A DNA stretch of 64,000 nt, taken from NCBI RefSeq assembly GCF_000526335.1, contig NZ_JAFW01000001.1, positions 248,001-312,000 on the forward strand, written 5' to 3'. This document shows positions 37,476 through 46,813 of the stretch, in pieces. The notes beneath the pieces are model-generated. The model searched no databases and had not been told where the DNA came from. It saw only the letters and a list, made by a program, of their open reading frames with translations. How positions within the stretch are numbered: position 1 is the stretch's first letter; every line of letters begins with the position of its first letter. The position numbers were made by a program, and so were the translations under genes. The stretch is from Arthrobacter sp. 31Y. GTDB taxonomy: Bacteria > Actinomycetota > Actinomycetes > Actinomycetales > Micrococcaceae.

Positions 37476-40097
37476 ATGGCTGAATCAACGCAGGGTACAG
37501 ACACGCCCGCCACCGCCCCCATTAACGTTCCCGACAAGCCGGCCCTTGAAGGCCTTGAGGCTGCCTTGACGCAGCGCTGGCTTGAAGAAGGAACCTACAA
37601 GTTCAACCCGGACACCACCCGGGAGCAGGTCTACTCGATCGACACTCCCCCGCCCACGGCATCCGGCTCGCTCCACGTGGGCCACATGTTCTCCTTCACC
37701 CAGACTGACGTCCAGGCCCGCTACATGCGCATGACCGGCAAGAACGTCTTCTACCCCATGGGTTGGGATGACAACGGTTTGCCTACCGAGCGCCGCGTCC
37801 AGAACTACTACGGCGTCCGTTGCGATCCCGCCATCCCTTACAAGGCTGACTACACGCCCCCGGCACAGCCGGCCAAGAACCAACGCGATTTCGACGTCGT
37901 ATCGCGCCAGAACTTCATCGAACTGTGCGAGGAACTCGCCGTTGAGGACGAGAAAGTCTTCGAGAACCTGTTCCAGACCCTCGGCCTTTCGGTGGACTGG
38001 GATCTGACGTACCGCACCATTGACGACACCTCCCGTGCCGTGTCCCAGCGCGCCTTCCTGTCCAATCTGTCCGCCGGTGACGCCTACATGGCCGAAGCCC
38101 CCACACTGTGGGATGTGACGTTCCGCACCGCGGTGGCACAGGCCGAGCTTGAGGACCGCGAAGTTGCAGGCGCTTACTACCGCTACCCGTTCTTCACCGA
38201 AAACGGCGAAAAGATCTTCATCGAAACCACGCGCCCGGAACTGCTCGCGGCGTGCGCGGCTCTGGTGGCAAACCCCGACGACGAGCGGTACCAGCCGTTG
38301 TTCGGCAAGACCGTGAAGTCCCCGCTGTTCGATGTGGAGCTCGAGGTCAAGGCCCACCCGCTCGCCAAGGCGGACAAGGGCTCGGGCATCGCCATGGTCT
38401 GTACGTTCGGCGACCTGACCGACGTCACCTGGTGGCGCGAACTCCAGCTGCCTACCCGGGCCATCATGGGCCGCGACGGCCGCATCATTGCCGACGCCCC
38501 CGAGTGGATCACTACCGAGGCCGGCAAGGAAGCCTACGCCGCGATCGCCGGCAAGACTGCTTTCTCCGCCAAGGAAGCCGTGGTTGAACTGCTCAAGGCA
38601 GCGGATCTGCTGGACGGCGAACCGAAGAAGATCACCCACCCGGTGAACTTCTTCGAAAAGGGCGACAAGCCCCTTGAGGTTGTCACGTCCCGTCAGTGGT
38701 ACATCCGCAACGGTGGCCGCGACGAGGAACGCCGCGAACGCCTCATCGGCCGTGGCCAGGAAATCACCTTCCACCCGGCGTTCATGCGTTCCCGCTACGA
38801 GAACTGGATCGCAGGCCTTAATGGTGACTGGCTCGTATCCCGCCAGCGCTTCTTCGGTGTGCCGATTCCCGTCTGGTATCCGTTGGATGCCCAGGGGAAT
38901 CCGGACTACGACAACCCGGTTCTTCCCTCGGACGAGATGCTGCCGGTTGATCCTGCTGCAGACGCTGCTCCCGGCTTTGAGGAGTCGCAGCGCGATCAGG
39001 CCAACGGCTTCACTGGTGACGCCGACGTTTTGGACACGTGGGCAACGTCCTCCCTGACCCCGCAGATTGTGGGTGGCTGGAGCCGCGACGAGGACCTGTT
39101 CTCCAAGGTCTACCCCTTCGACCTCCGCCCTCAAGGTCACGACATTATCCGCACCTGGCTGTTCTCCTCGGCCGTCCGCGCGGATGCCCTGCAGAAGAGC
39201 GCCCCGTGGAAGCACGCAGCCATCTCCGGCTGGATCCTTGACCCGGACCGCAAGAAGATGTCCAAATCCAAGGGCAACGTTGTGGTGCCCACTGATGTGC
39301 TCAATGAGTACGGTTCGGATGCCGTCCGCTATTGGGCAGCTTCAGCCAAGCTCGGTGCTGACACGGCCTACGAGATCGCCCAGATGAAGATCGGCCGCCG
39401 CCTGGCCATCAAGCTGCTGAACGCGTCCAAGTTCGTACTGAACCTCGGCGCTACTGAGAACTCTGTGGTGTCCAGCGACCTCTCGGTGCTGACCAACCCG
39501 TTGGACCGTGCGCTGCTTGCGCAACTGTCCGACGTCGTTGCCCAGTCCACCAAGGCTTTCGAGAACTACGACTACGCCCGTGCACTCCAGATCACCGAGT
39601 CGTTCTTCTGGCAGTTCACTGACGACTACGTGGAGCTCATCAAGGACCGTGCCTACGGTGCCGCGGGCAACACCGAGCAGGCATCCGTCCTGGCCGCGTT
39701 GGCGACAACGCTGGACTCGCTGCTCCGCCTCTTCGCACCGTTCCTGCCTTTCGCAACCGAAGAGGTCTGGGGCTGGTGGCGTTCAGGATCAGTTCACCGT
39801 GCAGACTGGCCGGCGGCCCTGGAGATCACTGATGGCGATACCACCATGCTCGGCACTGTGGGTGTAGCACTCAGCGGCATCCGCAAGGCCAAGTCCGAGG
39901 CCAAGGTCAAGCAACGGACCGAGGTTCTCTCAGCAGCCATCACCGCATCTGAGGTATTGGTAGCCCAGTTGAAGGCCGGCCTTGGTGATTTGAAGGCAGC
40001 CGCGAACGCGCAGGAAATCACGCTCCAATCAGGCGAGGGTGAATTGACTGTCAGCGACGTTGTCCTGGCTCCCGCCGAGGAATCGCCTGCGTCCTAG
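37476..40097 (+). CDS. valS: Valine-tRNA ligase
   Basis: 873 aa. HIGH motif HVGH in GSLHVGHMFSFTQTD (~65), FYPMGWDDNGLPTERRVQ (~90), editing domain in the middle (ETTRPELLAACAALVA, ~250), and KMSKS in RKKMSKSKGNVVVPTD (~600). Anticodon-binding and a short C-terminal coiled region end the protein. Stand-alone gene with its own terminator; no T-box seen. Confidence 0.97.
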   Translation: MAESTQGTDTPATAPINVPDKPALEGLEAALTQRWLEEGTYKFNPDTTREQVYSIDTPPPTASGSLHVGHMFSFTQTDVQARYMRMTGKNVFYPMGWDDNGLPTERRVQNYYGVRCDPAIPYKADYTPPAQPAKNQRDFDVVSRQNFIELCEELAVEDEKVFENLFQTLGLSVDWDLTYRTIDDTSRAVSQRAFLSNLSAGDAYMAEAPTLWDVTFRTAVAQAELEDREVAGAYYRYPFFTENGEKIFIETTRPELLAACAALVANPDDERYQPLFGKTVKSPLFDVELEVKAHPLAKADKGSGIAMVCTFGDLTDVTWWRELQLPTRAIMGRDGRIIADAPEWITTEAGKEAYAAIAGKTAFSAKEAVVELLKAADLLDGEPKKITHPVNFFEKGDKPLEVVTSRQWYIRNGGRDEERRERLIGRGQEITFHPAFMRSRYENWIAGLNGDWLVSRQRFFGVPIPVWYPLDAQGNPDYDNPVLPSDEMLPVDPAADAAPGFEESQRDQANGFTGDADVLDTWATSSLTPQIVGGWSRDEDLFSKVYPFDLRPQGHDIIRTWLFSSAVRADALQKSAPWKHAAISGWILDPDRKKMSKSKGNVVVPTDVLNEYGSDAVRYWAASAKLGADTAYEIAQMKIGRRLAIKLLNASKFVLNLGATENSVVSSDLSVLTNPLDRALLAQLSDVVAQSTKAFENYDYARALQITESFFWQFTDDYVELIKDRAYGAAGNTEQASVLAALATTLDSLLRLFAPFLPFATEEVWGWWRSGSVHRADWPAALEITDGDTTMLGTVGVALSGIRKAKSEAKVKQRTEVLSAAITASEVLVAQLKAGLGDLKAAANAQEITLQSGEGELTVSDVVLAPAEESPAS

Positions 40098-40158
40098 CAA
40101 ACAGGCCCGGTAACTATGGGCCGCCCTATTTCGGGACAATCCGATTTTGGGCAAAGGG

Positions 40159-40194
40159 GAAGCCCCATCAGCGTTTTGCCGTTGGTGGGGCTTC
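40159..40194 (+). terminator. Terminator after valS
   Basis: Stem GAAGCCCCATCA / TGGTGGGGCTTC with T-rich loop and GACTTTT tail. It lies in the 367-bp gap 40098-40464; the rest of that gap holds no gene I can support and must contain the promoter of the glycosylase gene. Confidence 0.85.
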
Positions 40195-40464
40195 GACTTT
40201 TCGGCTGTCTGGTGATGTCTTGACAGTCTGGCGGAATCCTTGGAATTTCAGGTCTTCCTACCTCATCACTGGTAGGTTACTTCCAACTTTGCCGAAGGCT
40301 GCGTTGGTTGCAATCACTGAATCTTTGGTTTCCGTGTCCCTCTTCTTTCGAAGTGGGTAAGAACCATTGTTGTCCCGTTGAGGATGATGCACAAGGCCTT
40401 TGGAAGAACTACAAACCTGTAGTTCTCCTGCCGTTGAGCAGCCAGCTGTGGCAGAGTATTGATC

Positions 40465-41340
40465 ATGCCGGAACTCCCCGAAGTGCACGGCCTGTGCATG
40501 TACTTGGACACCCAACTCCAAGGAGCCGTGCTGACCGAGGTCCGCATCAACTCCTTTTCTGCGCTCAAGACGGCGGATCCTCCCTATACGGCTCTTGAAG
40601 GCCGGACGATCCTTGGTGCACAGCGCATCGGTAAGTTCGTTTGCCTCGACGCCGACGGCCTGTTCTTTGTGTTTCACCTGGCAAAGGCCGGCTGGGTCAG
40701 GTACACCGAACACCCGTCCTCTGCCGGATTGCGCATGGGCAAAAGCAACATCTCGGCACGGCTCCTGCTCCACCGGCCTGCCGACGACGCCCACATCGGC
40801 GTGGACCTGACCGAGGCAGGAACCAAGAAGAGCCTCGCCATCTATGTGGTGAAGGATCCTCAGGATGTTCCAGGTATAGCCACACTGGGACCGGAACCCC
40901 TCAGCCCCGATTTTGACGTTGATGCGCTGGCGGGCATTGTTGGGTCAAGCTCACAGCAGATCAAAGGCCTCCTGCGCAGCCAGAGCGTGATTGCTGGAAT
41001 CGGAAACGCCTACAGCGATGAGATTCTCCATGCCGCCAGGATTTCCCCCTTTGCCACCGCAAAATCCCTCGACCAGGCAACGGTGACGCGGCTCTATGAA
41101 GCCATGCAGGAGGTCCTGGTGGGTGCCGTCAACGCAGCAGCAGGCAAACCGTCCAGCGAACTTAAAGACACCAAGCGCAGCAACTTCAGGGTGCATGCCA
41201 GGACCGGTCAGCCCTGCCCGGTGTGTGGGGATACCGTGCGTGAGGTGTCCTTTGCGGACACCTCACTCCAGTATTGCGCCACCTGCCAGACCCACGGGAA
41301 GATCCTCGCAGACAGGCGTACCTCACGGTTCCTGAAGTAG
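40465..41340 (+). CDS. Fpg/Nei-family DNA glycosylase
   Basis: 291 aa. The start at 40465 gives MPELPEVHGL, so that Pro2 (the catalytic imine-forming residue) and Glu3 are at the true N-terminus; the ATG at 40459 would put two residues ahead. H2TH domain around 160-210 (GLLRSQSVIAGIGNAYSDEI) and C-terminal zinc finger with CPVC ... CATC and final RRTSRFLK. It excises oxidised bases. It is shorter in N-domain loops than MutM, so a Nei-like or Fpg-like subgroup specific to actinobacteria is likely. Confidence 0.93.
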   Translation: MPELPEVHGLCMYLDTQLQGAVLTEVRINSFSALKTADPPYTALEGRTILGAQRIGKFVCLDADGLFFVFHLAKAGWVRYTEHPSSAGLRMGKSNISARLLLHRPADDAHIGVDLTEAGTKKSLAIYVVKDPQDVPGIATLGPEPLSPDFDVDALAGIVGSSSQQIKGLLRSQSVIAGIGNAYSDEILHAARISPFATAKSLDQATVTRLYEAMQEVLVGAVNAAAGKPSSELKDTKRSNFRVHARTGQPCPVCGDTVREVSFADTSLQYCATCQTHGKILADRRTSRFLK

Positions 41341-41350
41341 AGGTGAACCT

Positions 41351-42013
41351 CTAGTTGAATTCGGGGCTTTCAGTACGGCTGCGCTTCAGCTCGAAGAAGT
41401 GGGGATAGCCGGCCAAAGTCACCGTGGCGTCCCAGATCTTCCCTGCCTCTTCACCCCGGGGAATACGGGTGAGCACCGGGCCAAAGAACGCCGTGCCGTT
41501 GACGGCTACCACGGGAGTTCCGACGTCCTGCCCTACCAATGAAATACCGGCCTCGTGGCTGGCACGCAATTGGGCATCGTAGTGGTCTGAATCCGCGAAG
41601 CGTGCCAAGTCAGCGGGCAGTCCCGTCTCGGCAAGGGCTTTCTGGATCACCGAGGCGCGGTCCTTGTTGCCCTCATGGTGGATCTGCTCACCCATGGCGT
41701 CGTACAGCGGCTTCACGTAGCTGCTGCCGTGGAGTTCCTGTGCCGCGATAATCACCCGCACGGGTCCCCAGCTGTCATCCATCATGGCCCTGTAGTCCTC
41801 GGGGAGGTCCCTGCCCTCATTGAGCACCGAGAGGCTCATGACGTGCCATGTGGTCTCGATACCCCGAACCTGCTCCACTTCGCCGATCCAGCGCGATGTG
41901 ATCCATGCGAACGGGCAGACGGGGTCGAACCAGAAATCAGCCTTGTTGACGTTTTCTTCGGACACAATCTGTTCGGGCACAGGTAACTCCTCTGAAGGGT
42001 GTGAAAGCGACAT
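41351..42013 (-). CDS. DsbA-family oxidoreductase, Rv2466c-like
   Basis: 220 aa, thioredoxin fold with a helical insertion. N-terminal motif FWFDPVCPFAWITSRW (~27-42) contains a single-Cys CPFA in place of CxxC; cis-Pro in GTPVVAVNG (~172). This matches the actinobacterial group that uses mycothiol (Rv2466c-type nitroreductases/disulfide reductases), as I recall it. Cytosolic, no signal peptide. It follows clpX by about 45 bp on the same strand but is probably independent. Confidence 0.8.
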   Translation of the reverse strand: MSLSHPSEELPVPEQIVSEENVNKADFWFDPVCPFAWITSRWIGEVEQVRGIETTWHVMSLSVLNEGRDLPEDYRAMMDDSWGPVRVIIAAQELHGSSYVKPLYDAMGEQIHHEGNKDRASVIQKALAETGLPADLARFADSDHYDAQLRASHEAGISLVGQDVGTPVVAVNGTAFFGPVLTRIPRGEEAGKIWDATVTLAGYPHFFELKRSRTESPEFN

Positions 42014-42059
42014 GACAGCGGTCCCGGAGGAACCACGTCTCGTTTAGGCCAACAGGAGG

Positions 42060-43349
42060 CTAAGCCGACTTATTCCGGCGCTTGGCGACGACGTCGTGGG
42101 CGATCATGGTGGGCTGTGCCGTTTTGGCCACGACGTCGGCCGTGATCACCACTGTTGCGATGTCGTCCCTGCTGGGGAGATCGAACATGACAGGCAGCAA
42201 CACATCTTCCATGATGGCCCTTAGGCCACGTGCGCCAGTTCCACGCTCGAGGGCCTGGTCCGCTATGGCGTCCAGGGCGTCGTCATCGAACTGCAGCTCC
42301 ACGCCATCGAGCTGGAACATCTTCTGGTATTGCTTCACCAACGCGTTCTTGGGCGTGGAGAGAATCTGGATCAAGGCCGGCCGGTCCAAGCTGGAGACTG
42401 TGGTAATCACTGGGAGCCGTCCAATGAATTCCGGAATGAGGCCAAACTTGAGCAGATCCTCCGGCATGACTTCACCATAGGTATCAACGTTGTCCCGGGC
42501 CTCGTTGAGCGGGGCCCCGAACCCGATACCTTTGCGCCCGGATCGCGAACCAATGATGTCTTCCAGCCCAGCGAAGGCACCGGCCACGATGAACAGAACG
42601 TTGGTGGTGTCGATCTGGATGAATTCCTGATGCGGGTGTTTCCTGCCGCCCTGGGGAGGAACTGAGGCAACGGTGCCTTCAAGGATCTTTAGCAAAGCCT
42701 GCTGAACACCTTCGCCGGAGACGTCGCGGGTGATGGAGGGGTTCTCGCTCTTACGGGAGATTTTGTCGATCTCGTCGATATAGATGATCCCTTGCTCGGC
42801 CTTCTTGACGTCGTAGTCAGCAGCCTGGATGAGCTTGAGGAGGATATTCTCGACGTCCTCGCCAACATAGCCTGCTTCCGTCAGAGCAGTGGCGTCGGCC
42901 ACGGCGAACGGCACGTTAAGTCGGCGGGCCAGTGTCTGGGCGAGGTAAGTTTTTCCGCAGCCTGTAGGGCCGATCAGAAGGATGTTCGACTTGGCGATCT
43001 CCACGTCCTCGTGATGCGATCCCTCGCCGAGGCTGCCGGCCTTGGGAGCGTGACCGGCCTGAATGCGCTTGTAATGGTTATAGACGGCTACAGCAAGAGA
43101 ACGTTTGGCCGGCTCTTGGCCGATCACATATTCCTGCAGGAAGTCGAAGATCTCACGGGGCTTGGGCAGTTCAAAACTACCGAGATCGGAGACTTCAGCG
43201 AGTTCTTCCTCGATGATCTCGTTGCAAAGCTCGATGCACTCATCGCAGATGTAGACACCGGGCCCGGCAATCAGCTTCCGTACCTGCTTTTGGCTCTTTC
43301 CGCAGAAAGAACACTTCAGCAGATCCGTGCTCTCGCCAATCCGAGCCAT
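42060..43349 (-). CDS. clpX: ATP-dependent Clp protease ATP-binding subunit ClpX
   Basis: 429 aa from the ATG at 43349 ([20 protein letters not shown]). Unfolds substrates and feeds ClpP. C4 zinc finger CSFC ... CDEC (~12-40), Walker [12 protein letters not shown] (~125), Walker [11 protein letters not shown] (~190), IGF-type ClpP loop region [14 protein letters not shown], and sensor-2 [11 protein letters not shown]. It follows clpP2. Confidence 0.97.
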   Translation of the reverse strand: MARIGESTDLLKCSFCGKSQKQVRKLIAGPGVYICDECIELCNEIIEEELAEVSDLGSFELPKPREIFDFLQEYVIGQEPAKRSLAVAVYNHYKRIQAGHAPKAGSLGEGSHHEDVEIAKSNILLIGPTGCGKTYLAQTLARRLNVPFAVADATALTEAGYVGEDVENILLKLIQAADYDVKKAEQGIIYIDEIDKISRKSENPSITRDVSGEGVQQALLKILEGTVASVPPQGGRKHPHQEFIQIDTTNVLFIVAGAFAGLEDIIGSRSGRKGIGFGAPLNEARDNVDTYGEVMPEDLLKFGLIPEFIGRLPVITTVSSLDRPALIQILSTPKNALVKQYQKMFQLDGVELQFDDDALDAIADQALERGTGARGLRAIMEDVLLPVMFDLPSRDDIATVVITADVVAKTAQPTMIAHDVVAKRRNKSA

Positions 43350-43477
43350 GTGTGAATCCCTTCGTTGCATGCGGGTGATGCGGTTCCGCGCCGTATTCAA
43401 GTGTGCGGCTGGGCCGCGGATGGCACCACCGTGACAACATCCACTCTAAGTCACAATGGGCTGCTTGGGTGGAAACA

Positions 43478-43520
43478 GAACGCCGGTGCGGTCCATATTT
43501 CGTGAACCGCACCGGCGTTC
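43478..43520 (-). terminator. Hairpin between clpP2 and clpX
   Basis: Stem GAACGCCGGTGCGGT / ACCGCACCGGCGTTC, 12 bp after the clpP2 stop. It probably limits read-through into clpX. Confidence 0.85.
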
Positions 43521-43531
43521 AAATCCGTGCG

Positions 43532-44191
43532 CTACCGGGTGATTGCCTGGGGCTTGATCTTCCGGGAGTCCAGAACCTGGTCGATGAGACCGTAGCTCAG
43601 GGCGTCCGCAGCAGTGAGAATCTTGTCTCGCTCGATGTCGTTGTTGACCTGCTCGGACGTACGGCCCGAGTGGTGCGCCAACGTGTCTTCAAGCCAGGTA
43701 CGCATGCGCATGACTTCCGCCGCCTGAATCTCGAGGTCCGAAGCCTGTCCGCCCTGACCGCCGGAGAGCGCCGGCTGGTGGATCAAAACGCGGGCGTTCG
43801 GCAGGGCCAGCCGCTTACCGGGCGTACCGGCGGCAAGCAGGACTGCAGCCGCACTGGCCGCCTGTCCCAGGCAGACCGTCTGGATCTCCGGACGGATGTA
43901 CTGCATGGTGTCGTAGATGGCCGTCATGGCAGTGAACGAGCCACCCGGCGAGTTGATGTAAAGGGTGATGTCGCGGTCCGGATCAGTCGATTCAAGGACC
44001 AGCAGCTGCGCCATGATGTCGTCAGCTGAAGCGTCGTCCACCTGGACGCCGAGGAAGATGATGCGGTCCTCGAACAGTTTGGTGTACGGGTCCTGGCGCT
44101 TGAAGCCGTAAGGCGTGCGCTCCTCGAACTGGGGCAGGACGTAACGGCTGGACGGGAGATTACCGGCAGACCATCCGAAGTTGTAGTTCAT
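43532..44191 (-). CDS. clpP2: ATP-dependent Clp protease proteolytic subunit 2
   Basis: 219 aa. Serine peptidase: catalytic Ser in [15 protein letters not shown] (~112), His in LIHQP (~137) and Asp in the ERDKILTA helix (~185). Second of the tandem clpP pair; actinobacteria need both, forming a mixed ClpP1P2 tetradecamer. Starts 39 bp after clpP1. Confidence 0.95.
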   Translation of the reverse strand: MNYNFGWSAGNLPSSRYVLPQFEERTPYGFKRQDPYTKLFEDRIIFLGVQVDDASADDIMAQLLVLESTDPDRDITLYINSPGGSFTAMTAIYDTMQYIRPEIQTVCLGQAASAAAVLLAAGTPGKRLALPNARVLIHQPALSGGQGGQASDLEIQAAEVMRMRTWLEDTLAHHSGRTSEQVNNDIERDKILTAADALSYGLIDQVLDSRKIKPQAITR

Positions 44192-44230
44192 GTTCTTTAC
44201 TCCTGGGGTTTCAGTGGTTCTTTGTGCCGG

Positions 44231-44869
44231 TTAGTTTTCGGAGTTCGACTGGTTGGCCGTTCCGCCGCCACCTGCAACAGAACCGGCGTGCGCCGAGATC
44301 TTGTCGAAGAAGCCGTACTCCAGCGCCTCAGGCGCCGTGAACCATTTGTCGCGGTCGTTGTCCTTGAGAATGGTTTCAACGGACTGCCCGGTCTGTTCGG
44401 CCGTCAGTTCGGCCATGACCTTTTTCATGTGCAAGATCAGTTCGGCTTGGATCTTGATGTCCGAGGCCGTGCCGCCGATGCCGCCCGAGGGCTGGTGCAT
44501 CAGGATGCGGGCGTTGGGCGTTGCGTAACGCTTGCCCTTGGTGCCGGAGGACAGGAGGAACTGTCCCATGGACGCTGCCAGGCCGGTTGCCACGGTGACG
44601 ACGTCGTTCGGGATGAACTGCATGGTGTCGTAGATGGCCATGCCGGCCGTCACCGAACCACCCGGGGAGTTGATGTACAGGTAGATGTCCTTCTCCGGGT
44701 CTTCAGCCGAGAGGAGGAGGAGCTGAGAGCAGATGGCGTTGGCGTTCTCGTCACGGACTTCAGAGCCGAGCCAAATGATGCGCTCTTTCAGCAGGCGGTT
44801 GTAGATGTAGTTGTCCTGGGCTGCGGGATCGACAGTTGCCATCCGGGGAGCCTCTGATTGCTGTGACAT
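44231..44869 (-). CDS. clpP1: ATP-dependent Clp protease proteolytic subunit 1
   Basis: 212 aa. Catalytic Ser in [14 protein letters not shown] (~107), His in LMHQPSGG (~130), Asp in the DNDRDKWFT segment (~180). It leads the clpP1-clpP2 operon; a perfect core ClgR motif lies 100 bp upstream. Confidence 0.95.
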   Translation of the reverse strand: MSQQSEAPRMATVDPAAQDNYIYNRLLKERIIWLGSEVRDENANAICSQLLLLSAEDPEKDIYLYINSPGGSVTAGMAIYDTMQFIPNDVVTVATGLAASMGQFLLSSGTKGKRYATPNARILMHQPSGGIGGTASDIKIQAELILHMKKVMAELTAEQTGQSVETILKDNDRDKWFTAPEALEYGFFDKISAHAGSVAGGGGTANQSNSEN

Positions 44870-44968
44870 AAGTACTTACCTCTCGCTGGTGCCAGTGACC
44901 TCACTGAACTTCACTACTTGGACACTAACCGTTTTCACGGGCGATTTGTTCGCCGAAATCGCGCTGTT

Positions 44969-44979
44969 CGCTGACGGCG
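44969..44979. promoter_or_regulatory. Candidate ClgR operator upstream of clpP1
   Basis: CGCTGACGGCG matches the core CGCYNANRGCG described for the activator ClgR of clpP1P2 in Corynebacterium and Streptomyces. The outer consensus bases are only partly kept. It lies 100 bp upstream of the clpP1 ATG, a suitable place for an activator. Confidence 0.6.
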
Positions 44980-45018
44980 CACGTCTGCGTTCAGCACCAA
45001 TGTTCAGCCTTAAAGCAA

Positions 45019-45050
45019 ACCGGCCCCGGATCATGTGATCCGGGGCCGGT
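45019..45050 (-). terminator. Terminator after tig
   Basis: Perfect stem ACCGGCCCCGGATCA / TGATCCGGGGCCGGT with a 2-nt loop, 13 bp beyond the tig stop. Confidence 0.9.
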
Positions 45051-45062
45051 AGGAGTCGTTGA

Positions 45063-46445
45063 CTAGAACTTCACTGCTGCGGGGTCATCGCTTGAGGCAA
45101 CCTCAGCTTCTTCGGTTGCTTCAACCGCTGCGGCCTCTTCGGCTGCTGCTTCGCCTGCGGGGCGGACGAAGTCGGTGAGGTCAACCTTGTTGCCTTCGGA
45201 ATCCACTACCTCGGCCTGGCCCAGCACAACTGCCAAGGCCTTCCTACGGCGGACCTCAGAAACCATCATGGGAACCTGGCCGCTTTGATCAATGATCTGG
45301 GCGAACTGGTTGGGGTCCATGCCGTACTGGCTTGCTGTGGTGACGATGTAGTCGATCAGCTCGTTCTGGCTGACGTCCACTTCTTCCTTGTCAGCAATGG
45401 CGTCGAGGATGACCTCATTCTGGAAGGCACGTTCGGTGTTGGCCTTGACCTCGGCGCGGTGCTCCTCGGTGTCGTGGTCACCTTCACCGTGTGCGTTCTC
45501 CGGGTTGAAGTGAGCTTCGATCTGCTCCTCAACGACGGAATCCGGAACGGGGACCTCAACAAGCTCAACGAGCTTGTCCAGGACCTTGTCGCGTGCTTCG
45601 ACGCCCTGCTCCACTACCTTGGAGTCGGCAGCCTGCTTGGCGAGATCCTCACGGAGTTCGGCAAGGGTGTCGAACTCGGAGGCGAGCTGAGCGAAGTCGT
45701 CGTTTGCCTCGGGGAGCTCGCGCTCCTTGACGGCCTTGACAACAACCTTCACCTGAGCGGATTCGCCGGCGTGGTCGCCGCCAACCAGCGTGGTCTCGAA
45801 GATTGCTTCTTCGTCGGCGGAGAGGCCGGTAACGGCCTCGTCGAGGCCTTCGAGCATGGTGCCAGCACCAACCTGGTAAGAAAGGCCGGAAGCGGAATCG
45901 ATGTCTTCGCCATCAATTGTGGCGGTGATGTCGATAGTCAGGAAGTCGTCGTTCTTGGCAGGACGCTCAACGGACTTCAACGTGCCGAAGCGGCCGCGCA
46001 GTTCGTCCAGGGCCTTGTCCACGTCAGCTTCGGAGGACTCGGCAGCAGCAACCTCAATCTTGATGCCGGCGTAGTCCGGCAGCTCGATCTCGGGGCGGAC
46101 ATCGATCTCGACCTGGAACTTGAGCTCGCCATCGGTTGCGGACGGGTCCGGAACTTCGGTGATTTCAACTTCGGGACGGCTCAGGGGGCGAACGCCCGTT
46201 TCCTGAACTGCAGCCTGGTACCAGCCGTTGAGGCCATCATTGATGGCGGTCTCCAGAACGTAGCCACGGCCAACGCGCTGGTCGATCAGCTTGGAGGGAA
46301 CTTTGCCCTTGCGGAATCCGGGAACCTGGATCTGCGAAGCAACGGTCTTGTACGCGGCGTCGATGCTCGGCTTCAGTTCCTCAAAGGGAACCTCAACGTT
46401 GAGCTTGACCCGCGTTGCGGTGAGGTTCTCGACAGCGCTCTTCAC
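45063..46445 (-). CDS. tig: Trigger factor
   Basis: 460 aa. Ribosome-bound chaperone with peptidyl-prolyl isomerase activity. Ribosome-binding [13 protein letters not shown] (~residue 44), PPIase domain ~155-235 and helical C-terminal domain, followed by an acidic Ala/Glu tail common in actinobacteria. Starts [20 protein letters not shown]. About 70 bp downstream of tRNA-Pro on the same strand. Confidence 0.97.
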   Translation of the reverse strand: MKSAVENLTATRVKLNVEVPFEELKPSIDAAYKTVASQIQVPGFRKGKVPSKLIDQRVGRGYVLETAINDGLNGWYQAAVQETGVRPLSRPEVEITEVPDPSATDGELKFQVEIDVRPEIELPDYAGIKIEVAAAESSEADVDKALDELRGRFGTLKSVERPAKNDDFLTIDITATIDGEDIDSASGLSYQVGAGTMLEGLDEAVTGLSADEEAIFETTLVGGDHAGESAQVKVVVKAVKERELPEANDDFAQLASEFDTLAELREDLAKQAADSKVVEQGVEARDKVLDKLVELVEVPVPDSVVEEQIEAHFNPENAHGEGDHDTEEHRAEVKANTERAFQNEVILDAIADKEEVDVSQNELIDYIVTTASQYGMDPNQFAQIIDQSGQVPMMVSEVRRRKALAVVLGQAEVVDSEGNKVDLTDFVRPAGEAAAEEAAAVEATEEAEVASSDDPAAVKF

Positions 46446-46514
46446 AGTCTAAGTACTCCTGATTTCGTGGGTATGGGGTTCTGTCGTGTCCCTGAAGCGG
46501 ACACAAACACAGAG

Positions 46515-46589
46515 TCGGGGTGACAGGATTTGAACCTGCGACTTCCTGCTCCCAAAGCAGGCGCTCTAGCCAAGCTGAGCTACACCCCG
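46515..46589 (-). tRNA. tRNA-Pro (anticodon TGG)
   Basis: 75-nt cloverleaf on the minus strand: acceptor CGGGGTG with CACCCCG, D-arm GCTCAGCTTGGCTAGAGC, anticodon stem-loop CCTGC-TTTGGGA-GCAGG, T-arm GCAGG-TTCAAAT-CCTGT. CCA not encoded. It is intact and not itself the insertion site. Confidence 0.97.
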
Positions 46590-46633
46590 AACGCACAGGA
46601 CAGTCTACGGGCAAGCGAGCCAGGAATGCACAT

Positions 46634-46662
46634 TTGACACTGCCGCCGGAATTAGGTTTAGT
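46634..46662 (+). promoter_or_regulatory. Sigma-70-type promoter facing the disrupted tRNA
   Basis: TTGACA at 46634-46639, 17-bp spacer, TTTAGT at 46657-46662, pointing right. The expected transcript would begin about 50 nt before the tRNA 5' fragment at 46719. No gene of its own lies downstream, so it looks like a tRNA promoter orphaned by insertion. Confidence 0.65.
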
Positions 46663-46718
46663 TGTACCCGGCTTCAACAGCCACCGGGAAGATGTCCAAA
46701 ACGAAGGATATCCGTCCT

Positions 46719-46738
46719 GGGGACGTAGCTTAATGGCA
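46719..46738 (+). pseudogene. 5' fragment of a tRNA gene at the element's left edge
   Basis: GGGGACGTAGCTTAATGGCA has the acceptor 5' strand, the TA junction and D-stem/loop of a tRNA, closest in pattern to tRNA-Gly. After ~20 nt the sequence no longer folds: no anticodon stem, T-arm or CGTCCCC acceptor partner follows. It is preceded by a good promoter and followed within 80 bp by the integrase gene, so it probably marks attL. The missing 3' part should be at the far end, outside the window. Confidence 0.6.
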
Positions 46739-46813
46739 CTCCCCCAAACCCCCTGCATCCCGGTACTGGCGCGGATTTTCCCCAGTCGATCGCAGAAGCA
46801 ATCACATTACACG

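Noticed and set aside
37485..39215. Long open frame antisense to valS (about 576 codons).
   Set aside because: Shadow of valS; the sense frame has all synthetase motifs.
46515..46589. tRNA-Pro as the insertion site of the element.
   Set aside because: The tRNA is complete and the element lies on its 5' side; the broken tRNA at 46719 is a better candidate.
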